Shown: positions 1 through 10,428 of the stretch, piece after piece
Numbering within the stretch: position 1 is the stretch's first letter
Layout: every line of letters starts with the position of its first letter
Source of the DNA: Fremontodendron californicum
Taxonomy: Eukaryota > Streptophyta > Magnoliopsida > Malvales > Malvaceae
Assembly: GCA_030761205.1 (NCBI GenBank)
Contig: JAULJL010000011.1
Coordinates: forward strand, 12,700,501 to 12,764,500
DNA: 64,000 bases
Direction: 5' to 3'
Translations under genes and position numbers: made by a program
The notes under the pieces: model-generated
Database searches by the model: none
Told to the model about the DNA's origin: nothing
Seen by the model: the letters and a program-made list of their open reading frames with translations, nothing else

Positions 1-489
1 TGCACGCCTCATATTCAGCAGTATTGTTTGTACAATCAAAATCCAATCTGGCAATGAAAGGATAATAATTTTCTTCTAGAGATATGAGCACTGCACCAAT
101 TTCGTGCCCCATGGCATTAGATGTGCCATCAAAGTATATTTTTCATATCTTCTTCTTTTTAGGGGGAATCACATCTTCTTGGGAGACGCACATCAGATCT
201 TCATCAGGGAAATCAAAGTTCAAAGGCTCATAATCTTCAACCGCCCGACTCGCTAAGAACTCGGCTACTACGCTGCCCTTTATAGCTTTTTGACTCACAT
301 ATACAATGTCGTACTATGACAACAAAACTTGCCATCTTGCCGTTCTTCCTGACAAAGAGGGTGCTTCCAACATATACTTGATAGGACCTAGCTTGGCAAT
401 CAATCACGTCGTGTGGTACAACATGTATTGTCTGATCCTTCGAGCAGTCCAAGCTAAGGCGCAACAAAGCTTTTCTACCAATGAATACT
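1..489 (-). pseudogene. pol: Tat pol: end of retroviral RNase H and start of second RNase H (aRNH)
   Basis: Reading the minus strand downward from 489, the end of the ordinary RNase H is followed by a second RNase H. The second starts near base 150 with YFDGTSNAMG and runs into NNTAEYEAC at the window edge (about 1-33). The FDG aspartate and the glutamate of TAEYE are typical catalytic positions of the additional archaeal-type RNase H found in Tat-clade elements between RNase H and integrase. The role would be removal of RNA from RNA:DNA hybrids during reverse transcription. A frameshift near 543-548 separates this block from RT, and further stops lie inside it. The rest of the domain and the integrase would be outside the window. 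Confidence 0.75.
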
Positions 490-1487
490 TCAGCTCATAC
501 TCTGTAAACTTCTTGCTGAGGTAATAAATCGCTTGTTCTTTCTTCCCGTCTCATCATGCTGCCCCAATACACAGCCCATAGATCTCTTAAATACTGATAA
601 ATACAATATCATTGGTTTCTCTGGAACAGGTGGCATTAATACTGGTGGGTTGGATAGATAGTGCTTAACCTTTTCAAAAGCGATCTGACACCCTTCATCC
701 CATTCTCCCGGATCATGTTTCTGAAGTAGCTTAAATATTGGATCACATTTGTTGGTTAACTGAGAAATAAACCGAGCAATGTAATTCAATATTCCTAGAA
801 AGCCTCTTACTTCCTTTTGAGTACAAGGTGGTGGATGGTTTTGGATGGCCTTTACTTTATCTGGATCAATCTCAAATCCCCTTTTGCTGATGACAAAACC
901 AAACAACTTCCCCGAACTGACTCCAAAAGTGCATTTTGCCGGGTTTAGTTTGAGCCGAAACTTTCTTAATCTTTCGAAAAGCTTCTTAAGATTCGTAATA
1001 TGCTCATCCTCTCCTTGTGACTTTGCAATCATATCATCAACATAGACTTCAATCCCCTTATGCATCATATCATGAAACAAAGTCACCATGGCTCTCTGAT
1101 ATGTTGCCCCGGCATTTTTCAACCTAAATGGCATTACCTTATAACAGAATATTCCCCACATCATCACAAATATGGTTTTCTCCATATCTTCTGGTGCCAT
1201 CTTAATCTGATTGTACCCTGAGAATCCATCCATGAAGGAAAACAAGGAACTCTTTGTCGTATTATCCAACAAAGTATCAATATGTGGCAAAGGAAATTAT
1301 CTTTAGGACTAGCCATGTTCAGATTCCGATAATCGACGCATATCTGTACTTTGCCATCCTTTTTTGGTACTGGGTTAATATTTGCTACCCAATTCGGATA
1401 TTTTGCCACTTCCAAGAACTCGATGTCGAACTGCTTTTTCACCTCTTCTTTTATCTTTAGCAACATGTCAGGCCTTATTCTTCTCAA
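490..1487 (-). pseudogene. pol: Tat reverse transcriptase, frameshifted
   Basis: Sense order is minus strand. The N-terminal part (1487 to about 1300) has the VPKKDGKVQICVDYRNLN fingers motif. The palm and thumb (about 1290-490) have GFSGYNQIKMAPED, NAGATYQRAM and the catalytic YVDDM motif (codons at 1033-1044), then the connection region with GFLGILNYIARFI. A one-base deletion near 1296-1300, in the stretch matching PKDNFPLPHID of relatives, throws the reading frame. A second one-base loss near 545 ends the frame at a TGA at 490-492. The catalytic aspartates are intact, so the enzyme was killed by indels. The parallel copy in element H (16116-16823) shows what is missing. Confidence 0.9.
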
Positions 1488-1490
1488 TTT

Positions 1491-1878
1491 CTACTGAATT
1501 GGCTTGCACTCTGGTCTTAGAGGGAGCTTGTGAACTACAATATCAGGATCCAACCTTGGCATGTTTTGGTAAGACCATGCAAATACATCAACATATTCCT
1601 GGAGCAAAGCTTTCAGTTCACACTTTATTGATGATGACAATGTGGTCCCAATTTTGACCTCCTTTGTTTCTTCCCCATTTCCTAGATTTATCATTTCTAA
1701 CGGCTTTTTATGAGGTAATACTTGCTTCTCCTCTTGTTCTATTTTCCTCAATAGATCTGAGGACAGACCATAATCTTCAGCATCTTCGTCGACGTCGAAA
1801 TCACCCGTGCAAATGGGTCTTTCAAAATCAATTTCAGAATTATTGACAGGATGGTCCTCATATGTAGCATCAGTACAC
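1491..1878 (-). pseudogene. pol: Tat pol exon 2, spacer between intron and RT
   Basis: This minus-strand block begins at the inferred intron acceptor (1879) with CTDATYEDHPVNNSE and continues through an acidic segment. It ends with FAWSYQNMPRLDPDIVVHKL, the conserved stretch just before RT in Tat elements. The frame is the same as the RT N-terminus that follows. The only interruption is an in-frame TAG at 1491-1493, where element H has CAG (Gln). That is a single C-to-T change on the coding strand in a CAG (CHG) context. Function beyond linking protease to RT is unknown. Confidence 0.8.
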
Positions 1879-2089
1879 CTGTAAATAGGTGAGGAAGAAA
1901 TAATATAGGAAAGTATATAGGCAATGAAAGAAAAATGAAAAGCAAAAATGAAAGAATATGGACATATCAATATGAAGAAAATGCATCGTGCTTGTTATTT
2001 ATTGAATGGAGATTTTTAAACAAAAGCCCGTATAGAAAAATTCTCAATATCCTTGGGAAAAGATAATTAAGATTGTTTTAAAGTATTAC
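1879..2089 (-). other. Probable intron in Tat pol (element G)
   Basis: On the minus strand the donor is GTAATACT after CTCCAAA (2089) and the acceptor is CTATTTACAG (ending 1879), preceded by a T-rich tract. Removing these 211 bases joins a TCT ACT CCA AAG frame to TGT ACT GAT with no stop, and the intron itself contains stops. Element H has an equivalent 207-base segment with the same donor core (GTAAT) and acceptor position. Ogre elements are known to carry a spliced intron between protease and RT, so the reading agrees with the family, but splicing is inferred here. Confidence 0.7.
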
Positions 2090-2409
2090 TTTGGAGTAGA
2101 CCTAAAGGCTAAAGGAAGCTCGGTCGCACTCCAATTTGTTAATTTCTAACCCGGTGGACATAGTCGCACCATCCAACTTGGATCTTTGTTTTTAATTCCT
2201 TCTTCACCAACCATACAGATTACCATATCCTATGTCTGCTCTTCCCTATTCATGTGGAACTTTTCAAAAGCATGTTCAATCATTATCAATATGTCATCGA
2301 AATCTTTTTCCCCAAACAAAAAGCTAGCCGAACGGAAGCTGTGAAGGATTGGTGGGAAAGTTATGGGCTCCCACTCTATATCCATACCCGAGAGACGGGC
2401 CATCCTCCT
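2090..2409 (-). pseudogene. pol: Tat pol exon 1, segment between G-patch and intron
   Basis: Minus-strand coding that ends at the intron donor. The recognisable part is WMVRLCPPG followed by KLTNWSATELPLAFRSTP, aligned in frame with the WMVRPCPPGYELTNW segment of element H. An in-frame TAG at 2146-2148 replaces the tyrosine codon. The 5' side is cut at 2409 by solo LTR S1 and resumes at 7563. I recognise no enzymatic domain; it is conserved spacer protein between protease and RT. Confidence 0.65.
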
Positions 2410-2666
2410 TGTCGCAACCTAAAAAAGAACGAGTCTCATCGCAAGACTTTATTATTCGTTAAGCGTGACTTAAAAAAAATCGAGGAGAAGTCGACTTAAT
2501 TCCTCTAGAAAAATGAAGGTTTTAAAAAATGACCTTCAAAAAGACATGGAGTCGCCACCAATCTTTTTTTAGCTAGGTGTGATTGGCCACCTATTAAAAT
2601 CGATTTTATAAAACATTTTTAAAACCAATTTCAAGTCTGCGTTATAAACCAGAGAAATCAAAGAAG

Positions 2667-2724
2667 CGGGTTCGGGAGTCGGTTACGTGCGGGGAAGGAT
2701 TAGCACCCCTACAACGCCCGTATA
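2667..2724 (-). repeat. Conserved GC-rich block in Tat LTR (S1)
   Basis: A ~58-bp block rich in G+C stands out in an AT-rich LTR (plus-strand core GGTTACGTGCGGGGAAGGAT). Recognisable copies are at 25388-25444, 38148-38206, 55042-55083 and, inverted, 51171-51226. Conservation across copies that are otherwise diverged suggests a functional LTR segment, perhaps in R or U5; the function is not known to me. Confidence 0.6.
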
Positions 2725-3119
2725 AATCTGTACCTTATTAATCGTGTGTTATCTCAAATCTCGATAAAAAGTTGGTTTTAAATTTAGTATTTCAAGTTAA
2801 TTCCCAATTTAAAGAAAAATAATTCCATTTTTAATTGAAAATGATCCGGAATTTATAAATTCAACATTTTCCTATATTCCCCAACAAACGTGGCAAAATA
2901 TAGAAATTTTTATTAGTTTTGGAAAACTTTCCGAATCATTCTCTTTTTTTTGAAAGAAAGATATTCCTTTATTAATGATAATTGATGATATTCCCTCCAG
3001 CAAACCCGGTAGAGAACTCATGAATTATTTTAACTCGGGAATATCTTATTTTTTATTGAAAAATCATTATCCTTTTGAAAACATTTTAAAAGATATGAAT
3101 ATGTATATGCATGACATAA

Positions 3120-3460
3120 ATAAAATGACATAGCAAAATCTAAATAATATAATGTTTCCTAAATGATATGATATAATGTAAATGCCTTAGCATATTCTAA
3201 AATGAAATGAAATATCCTTAGCATATTCTAAATGAAATAAAATATCCTAAGTTATATGACATATTATAAATGAAATGAAATGACCTAGATAACATAGTAT
3301 ATTCTATATGAGATGCAATATCCTAAGTCATATGATATATTCTAAATGAAATAAAATAACCTAAGTAACATAACATATTCTATATGAAATGAAATAATTT
3401 AAATGACATGGCAAACATGAATGATATGGCATATAATTTAAATGACATGGAATAAAATAA
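3120..3460. repeat. AT-rich imperfect tandem repeats in LTR S1
   Basis: Units of roughly 45-50 bp recur, built on ATATTCTAAATGAAATRAAAT and CCTAAGT. Shorter versions occur at the same place in the other Tat LTRs (25840-25960, 38580-38710, 55470-55600). Boundaries are by eye. Confidence 0.55.
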
Positions 3461-4669
3461 TACTATCATATGCATGAAAATAAAAATAATAATACATGAA
3501 CATAGTATATGCTAAATAAAAATAACTAAATAAAAGCATAGGATATCATGAAATATTCAAAACCATATAATAAACCATATAACATCAAAAAATATAAATC
3601 AAAATAATAACAATATCATAGAAATTATTATAGCAAGAATCACATATTATATAAAATGCATGAATATGAAAAATGCAATGCATGAAATGTATTTTTTCCT
3701 TTAATTAAGGAAATCCGTATATCTAAAAAGATATCCGGCTACCTTAGGAAAATATGTCAAATTAAATATTCTAAAACCAAAATAATTTGTGATTGTTTGA
3801 AAACAATTTTGAAAAGCTTGAATTAAAAATAAAAACTGGGCTAAATCTTTTTTTAAATGGCTCTAATTTCCTAAGTTTAAAAATCCGGACTTGACTACCC
3901 TTAACCCGAGACTTGAAAAACCATTTTTAGAGTTTAAAAAGGACTAGAAACTACCCTAAGTCAGTAGCTAACCCTCCTAATCAGCCCACTCTAAGTAACT
4001 TAACCAAAACAGAAAAATGATTTTTCTTTAAATTCAATTCTGACTCCACTGTCCAGTTTTAAGCCATGATTTTTTATCCTATTTTTAAAAATTCAAAAAA
4101 TTCTAAAACAAATACTGGAGACTCAGGACATGTAAAAATATACTGGAAAAAATAGGCTTAATTTTTTTATTAAAGACGAATGCCCAGAAAAATCGGAGAT
4201 GTACGAGTTTTGGGTGAAAAAAAAAACTGCTTTGCCAAAACACATTTTTGCCTTTGATAAAATCATTTAAAAAATCAAAGTAAAAATATTTGAAACTCAT
4301 AAAATGACTTACAAAAAGTAGCTAGGACTTTTTGAAAGTTAGATAAAAATTGGCTAAGTAAAAAAAAAAAAAATCACAAAGGTAGAATAATCAATTTGAC
4401 AAACTTAATTTTCCACAAGTGTGCTCAAGAGAGCATGACTTTGAACCATTAATTGGCTCAAGTCATTATTCAAGTGGCATGAACATGAAATGCATGAAAC
4501 AATACAGCAAACATAATGCATGAAATGCATGGATTTCAACCTAAATGTCATGAAAAAATGCATGGCATTCATAAAGTGACCTAGACCTAAATGAACTTGC
4601 ATGGCATTTAATGCAACCTAGACCTAAAATGCATGAACATGCATGGCAAATAAACCTAGCTTAATAACT

Positions 4670-5170
4670 AAAATATGCATGGCATTTTCACAAACACAAA
4701 GCATGCTTAATCCAAAAACTCAATCAAATATCATGCAAATGCTAACCTATCAACTAACATGGCAAGAATGCACAAAAAATGCAAAAATTCCAAGAGGGCC
4801 GAATAGCATAATGTAACTAGCAAACATGGCATTTTCACAAACACTTGGTATACTAGCATGAAAAACTAAATCAAATGACATGTAAATGCAAAAACCTATC
4901 AACTAACATGGCAAAAAATGCAACACACAATGCAAAACACATGGAGTAGCCAAATGGCCTCAAGCTCCAACAAGCATGGCATTTTCACAAACACTTGGTA
5001 TACTAACATGCTCAACTAAAATATAACACTTAAATCATGCAAAAACCACACAAGCATTTTCACAAACACTTAATATACTAAATCTAAAACATGCTCAACT
5101 AAGATATAAAACTCAAATCATGCAAAGACCACACAAGCATTTTCACAAACACTTGATATACTAAATCTAA
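4670..5170. repeat. Degenerate repeats with GCATTTTCACAAACACTT core (S1)
   Basis: The core GCATTTTCACAAACACTT recurs near 4825, 4975, 5055 and 5140; the last two copies sit in an ~86-bp tandem unit with CTAAATCTAAAACATGCTCA. This array is specific to S1 and may account for part of its extra length. Confidence 0.55.
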
Positions 5171-6279
5171 AACATGCTCAAATTTAAACATCATGAAAAC
5201 AGAAAATTAAAAATGCAAAAACATGATATTTAAAACATAAATGGCAATAAACAAAGCAACCAAATTAAAATATAACTCAAGAATATGAAGTAACATAACA
5301 TTTAAAACATCAAAATCAAAGAAAATAACATAAACAATATGATAAAATAAACCAAAACAGCAACTTAAATAAATAATGTAGGCCATTTGGCCATGGTGAG
5401 TTTATTGTAAAAATAAAATGTAAAAAATATACTTAAGAAAGAGATGAAGGAAGAACTTAAAAGAACAATAAAAAAAACATTTGTTGAAAATGGAAACTCA
5501 CCAAATAGAAATCAAAATAGCAAAAACAAGAATGGAAAATCAAGAAAGTGCAAGAGTTGGTGCTCAAGAGCAACCTCAAGAAGCTATATTTCAAGCTTTA
5601 TCTCTTCAAACTTTCCTTTCTTTTCTAAACTTTTCTTTTTTGCTTTCAACCAAAAAGAGAAAAACTAAGTAAAAACTCTAAGAACTCATCAAAATGAAGA
5701 TGAAAAAATGAAATTCTGACCTCCCTCCTAGAGCTGGCCGAATGGCCCTCTATATTCCCCAAAGTGTTGTCATTTTTTTGTAACCAATTTCCCATCAAAT
5801 GGCTAATAATTCAAGGTGAAAAATCATGAAATTACCACCTTTAGATTAGGATCTCAGCTCTCTCAAATTACAGCTGTTAAAGAATAATGTTGACATCTCT
5901 CTTGGCCTATGTGGCTTAATCACCATGGCTTGATCAAAGAGAATCTCTAACTAACTCTTGATTTTTAGCCATTTGATTGAAAAATCAGAAGCTTCCTCCT
6001 TCCTTTGGGCTTGGGCAGGCCAGCACTTCTCTTTTCCAGCCCAACTCTGATTTTTTGAAAGGCCCAAAGAAGCCCTTTTCGGTTGCTTGGGTGGAATGAC
6101 TGTTTTGCCCCCCGGATGCAAATAAATATCAAACGGACTCCAAATTCAATTTTTATTTTTTTAATACTTTCAAAATAATAAAATATTGAGTTCTGGAAGT
6201 TTTCAAAATTATATGAGTCCGTTTGCTATTTATTTGGATTTTTTCTTCAAAAAATGCCCTTTTATGCCCTTACATTTTA

Positions 6280-6870
6280 CCATTTTTTAAACGAGCTCCA
6301 AATCAATATTTTTCTTCACCAATCTCTTCCAAATAATTTAAAAATGTGATCTGGAAGTTTTCATAATTTTTGGAGCTCATTTGGTATTTTTTCGGGATTT
6401 ATCGGCTTGAATTACTGCATAGGAGGCCCGGGATTTGGCCATTTTGCAAACGAACTCCGAGTCAAGATTTTATTTTTCCAATATCTTCAAAATAATTTAA
6501 AAATGAGATTTGCAAAATTTCAGAATTTTTGGAGTCCATTTGCTATTTTTTCGGGATTTATCTTTTTGAATTATTGCATAGGAGGCCCGGGATTTGGCCA
6601 TTTTGCAACCGAACTCCGAATCAAGATTTTCTTTTACCAATCTCTTTCAAATTATTTAAGAATGAGATTGACAAATTTTTAGAATTTTCAGAGTCCATTT
6701 GCTATTTTTCCGAGATTTTCCTTTTTGAATTACTGCATAGGAGGCCTGGGATTTGGCCATTTTGCAAACGAACTCCGAATCAAGATTTTTTTTTCGCCTA
6801 TATCTTCCAAATGATTTAAGAATGAGATTGACAATTTTTCAGATTTTCCGGAGTCCATTTGCTATTTTTC
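6280..6870. repeat. ~159-bp LTR subrepeats in S1
   Basis: The landmark ATTTTGCAAMCGAACTCCGA begins at 6441, 6600 and 6759, an exact 159-bp period, with a degenerate copy starting near 6285. The same unit is found in all the Tat LTRs of the window. Confidence 0.8.
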
Positions 6871-7345
6871 CCAAATTTTCCAATTTTGCCCTTTTGCCTC
6901 CGAAACCCGATTTTGCTCAAAACAAGTCCGATTTTCAGATTTTCTTCAATCTGAGCCTTGGGCTATCCTTTTTAATCATTATTCATCCATTGGGGGCTTT
7001 GGTCTTACCAAGCCGGGCCATTTCTGTGATTCTTCCCGATTTCACCGAAATCCACTAAAAACCCTAATTCTCGGTTTTCTCTCGGATTGACTTTTCTTTC
7101 GATTTTTCTTGTAAGTGACTTCTCCATTACCCATAGTCAGTGCGTATCTTTCATTTCGAACCTTCAATTTCGACCAATTTGATAATTTAAGCACTTTTCC
7201 CCAAATTTCTCGGATTAGGGTTTCCTTTCTAGTGAATCTCCAAATCCCAACTTCCGAACTCCATATCTTTCAATGTAGACCTCGGATTTTCAAAATTCTT
7301 TTGCCATTTTTCAATTGAACTTAAAATCTTGATTTTGAAAGTGGG

Positions 7346-7427
7346 TTGACTTTTTCAATATTTGACTTTCTAGGGTTGACTTTTTTAGGGTTGACTTTTT
7401 TTGGGGTTGACTTTTTTCAAGTTTGAC
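7346..7427 (+). promoter_or_regulatory. W-box cluster (six TTGACT) in LTR S1
   Basis: TTGACT occurs at 7346, 7362, 7376, 7391, 7407 and 7423, six times in 82 bp and about 135-215 bp from the sense start of the LTR. TTGAC[CT] is the W-box bound by WRKY factors. Activity is inferred; the motif and its spacing are directly visible. Confidence 0.55.
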
Positions 7428-7562
7428 TTTTTGTGCTCACCCTCTTAAACTAAGTCTCAGAGTACCACCTGTAGGATGAAAACAGTCTTTCTACACTCGA
7501 AAACATCAATATAGGAAGAAAACATACCTGTTTAGTGGCCCGGACAAAATTAGGTGTCTACA

Positions 7563-7735
7563 CTCCTATTTCAGTTTTTCTCAATTTGTCTCTTTTTTTC
7601 ATGAGCTTTCGGGATATATCCGAGACCAAACCGATCTTTCTTCCCAGTTACTTCACTTGTCATGGCCATTCCCTAAAGATAATTTCCTAGTCCTTTTCCT
7701 TCTCTACAACCCTTTCCTACCGTCGTTCTTATCCC
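7563..7735 (-). pseudogene. pol: G-patch-like segment of Tat element G
   Basis: The minus strand has VGKGCREGKGLGNYL followed by KKDRFGLGY, the glycine pattern of a G-patch, immediately after the protease. Element H has the same module at about 17850-17975. In G the frame differs from the protease block and a stop follows the NYL. G-patches bind RNA or RNA helicases in other proteins and sit beside the protease in betaretroviruses. Its role here is unknown. Confidence 0.55.
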
Positions 7736-8845
7736 AGCCTGGTATTTTTGGACAGCTTTGGCTCTGGAATTTTTCGTCCTTCAGTGATGAACATGGCATT
7801 AACAAATTCCAAAGCCCTGAACTCATTCGGTTCTATGTAAGGGGAGTCAGTAGATGCAAAGGCTATGATGTCTTCCTCTCCCAATACATTGACCATGCGT
7901 ACTTCTATTACAAGCTTTAATTTCTGGTGGAGAGATGATGGTACTGCCCCAGCAGAATGGATCCATGGCCTTCCCAATAAGCAGTTATAAGACGGGATGA
8001 TGTCCATAACCTGGAATTCCACCTTATAGGTACAAGGACCTATCTTTAGCGGGACCTCAATAGTTCCTATTACTTCCCATCGAGTGCCATCAAAAGCCCT
8101 GACCACAGTGCGGCTTGGTAGCATGTAAGACATGTCAACCGGTAGTTTAGATAAGGTTGCCAAGGGCATTACATTCAATGAAGAACCGTTATCCAAGAGT
8201 ACCCGTGGTAAAATGTGCCCCTTGCAAGTAGTCGTAATGTGAAGGGCTTTTGTAGATCCAACACCGCCGGGTGTTATTTCATCATAACTGGAAAAGATGT
8301 GATCATCCGCTACGATGTTTCCCACCAACCGATCCAATTTCTCCACCGATATGTTATTGGCCACATATGCTTGGTTCAAAACCCTTAGCAGGGCATTCCT
8401 ATGTGGCTCCGAGTTCAGCAACAGTGAAAGAATCGAAATCCTTGCTGGTTGATGGTGCAATTGTTCCACCATACTATACTCGCTGTGCTTTATAAATTTC
8501 AAGAATTCACAAGCCTCTTTTTTATTTACCGACTCTTTCACCTGTGTTGAATTCTTCCCCACTCCTTTTGACTGATCCATCTCTATATGGACTGGTTCTG
8601 CTATTCTCTTTCCTTTATCAATTCTTCCTTCCTTTCCTACTGGACTTTGCTCAACAACATCGAGGGCAAAACATCTACCACTGCGAGATAAATGCCCCGG
8701 ACCCGTTATACCATTTACTATCTGCTGACTGGAAGAGCCTGGTGTAACCACTCTACAATCATATTTCCATGGTGCAGCCTTATTCTGTTTGTACGAGAAA
8801 GAAGATGGTAGCTCTATAATCAATTTCGGCGTGATTTCTTCAAAA
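7736..8845 (-). pseudogene. pro: Tat protease with upstream gag-pro spacer (element G)
   Basis: An open minus-strand frame of about 370 codons, N-terminally truncated. In order: KVVIFEEITPKLIIEL (spacer), SGRCFALD, EFLKFIKHSEYSMVEQL, SLLLNSEPHRNALLRVLNQ, then the aspartic protease core VLLDNGSSLNVMPL (catalytic Asp codon 8191-8193) and SYNCLLGRPWIHSAGAVPSS. The active-site aspartate is intact, unlike in H. The frame continues upstream to 8934, but that extra part (with SFIQRPKMD) is antisense LTR sequence joined by a deletion, so the apparent 401-residue protein is a chimera. Zinc knuckles and capsid-like gag are missing. Confidence 0.85.
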
Positions 8846-10428
8846 ATAACCACCTTACTATCCATTTTTGGCCTTTGGATGAAAGAACTCAGCAAAACCT
8901 CCCTTCTTCTTTGGCTGGCCGAATGGCCCTTCAAATTCCAGCCATCTCTTTATTTTTTTTAAATTACAAAAATGGCCCTCTTCAGTTTCTTCGATAAAAT
9001 TACACTTTAGCCCCCCAAACTTGACTAAATTGCAAACGAACTCCAAATCTGGTTTTTCTTTTTCCAATACTTCCTAACTAATATAAAATTGAGTTCTGGA
9101 AGTTTACATAATTTTTCGAGCCAATTTGCTATTTTCCTAGATTTATCTTCCAAAATTGCCCTTAATGCAACCGAACTTTTGCCATTTTTTAAACTAGCTC
9201 CGATTCTGGATATTTCTTCACCAATCTCTTCCAAATAATATAAAATTGAGATCTGAAAGGTTTCATAATTTTTCGAGCTCGTTTGCTATTTTTCTCGGAT
9301 TTATCTTTTGGAATTTCAACTTAATGGGCTTGAAATTTTTTATTTCTCAAACGAGCTCCGATTTTGGATTTTTCTTTGCCAATCTCTTCCAAATAATATA
9401 AAATTGAGATCTCGAAGTTTTCATAATTTTTCGAGCTCATTTGCTATTTTTCCCGGATTTATCTTATGGAATTTCAGCTAAGTGGGCCCGACTTCTGCCA
9501 TTCTGTAAATGAGCTCCGATTCTGGATTTTTTTTCGTCGATCTTTTCCAAATGATATAAGATTGAGATCTGGAAGTTTTCATAATTTTTCAAGCTCATTT
9601 TCTATTTTTCCTGGATTTTCCAAAATTGCCTTTTAACCTCTAAAGCCTCGGTTTTACTCAAAACATGTCCGATTTCCAAATTTTCTTTTTCCATGCCTTT
9701 GTAATATATTGAATTGGAGTTGGTTCAAAAACGCCCAATTTTTACGATCAAATTCCCTTCCGATTTGATTTTTCCTTTTTTCCAATATCGAGAATTTCCT
9801 CGTTTTTTCGTTTTTCATCCAACCAGCTATTTTCTCGGAATTACTTCAAACTGAGCCTTGGGCTATCTTTATTTACTCACTCCTCATCAATTAGGGGCTT
9901 TAATTTTATCGAATCGGGCCATTTCTACAGTTTTCTCCATTTTCGCCAAAATTCACCAAAAACCCTAATTTTTGGTTTTCTTCCAAATTGACCCTTCCTT
10001 TGATTTTGCTTCCAAATGGCCTTTCCAATACCTATAGTTATTGATTATATTCCCTTCGATAACTCCAATTTCGACCAATTTGATCGTTTAAGCATTTTTT
10101 CCAAATTTCATGAATTAGGATTTCTTTTCCACTAAATCTCCGTAACCCATCTTTCGGACTCCATATCTTTCGTTGTAGATCTCGGATTATCAAAATTCTT
10201 TCGCCATTGTTCAATTAAACTTTGAATCTTGATTTTGAATAAGAGTTGACTTATTCAGTAGTTGACTTTTCGGGGTCCACTTTTTCCAGATTTACTTTTC
10301 ATTTTTGCCTGTTTAAACAAAGTCTCGGAATACCACCTGCAGGATGAGAAGAGCTTTTTAGCATTCTAAAACATAATTAGGAAGAAAAGTACCTGATTTA
10401 GGGGTCCAAACAAAATTAGGTGTCTACA
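8845..10428 (-). mobile_element. 5' LTR remnant of element G (first ~1.58 kb)
   Basis: In element sense it starts TGTAGACACCTAATTTTG at 10428 and runs about 1.58 kb, where it is joined to mid-gag at about 8840-8852. The same point in B's left LTR is near 28391, so some 3.3 kb of LTR plus primer site and gag N-terminus were deleted. It holds ~159-bp subrepeats (about 9030-9620) and decayed W-boxes (10246, 10262). Confidence 0.75.

Larger units (their letters stand above)
2410..7562 (-). mobile_element. Solo LTR S1 (Tat/Ogre type, 5.15 kb)
   Basis: The plus strand runs from TGTCGCAACC (2410) to GTGTCTACA (7562), so in element sense (minus) it starts TGTAGACACC and ends GGTTGCGACA. It is flanked on both sides by CTCCT (2405-2409 and 7563-7567), a 5-bp target-site duplication, and there is no internal region: the signature of a solo LTR left by LTR-LTR recombination. 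The host pol sequence continues directly on both sides. It contains AT-rich imperfect repeats (3120-3460), repeats around 4670-5170, ~159-bp subrepeats (about 6280-6870) and a W-box cluster near its sense start. Small ORFs inside it are not coding. It is about 280 bp longer than the other LTRs. Confidence 0.93.
1..10428 (-). mobile_element. Truncated Tat/Ogre-type Ty3/gypsy element G
   Basis: The minus strand carries, in sense order, the start of an LTR (10428 down to about 8845), a partial gag-protease region, a G-patch-like segment, a spacer exon, an intron, RT and the RNase H regions, which run off the window at base 1. The duplicated RNase H and the TGTAGACACC LTR start place it in the Tat/Ogre lineage. 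Solo LTR S1 (2410-7562) interrupts it. A deletion has removed the last two thirds of the 5' LTR, the primer site and the N-terminal half of gag. Every coding block has at least one stop or frameshift, so it is a dead copy. Its 3' end is outside the window. Confidence 0.85.

Noticed and set aside
5444..5672. Two overlapping plus-strand frames of 60-75 codons
   Set aside because: Inside solo LTR S1, Lys/Asn/Phe-rich from AT bias, with no counterpart in the other LTRs.
6407..7058. Overlapping plus-strand frames with repeated protein text (LNYCIGGPGFGHFA)
   Set aside because: They are generated by the ~159-bp LTR subrepeats, lie antisense to the element and recur in three frames; not a repeat protein.
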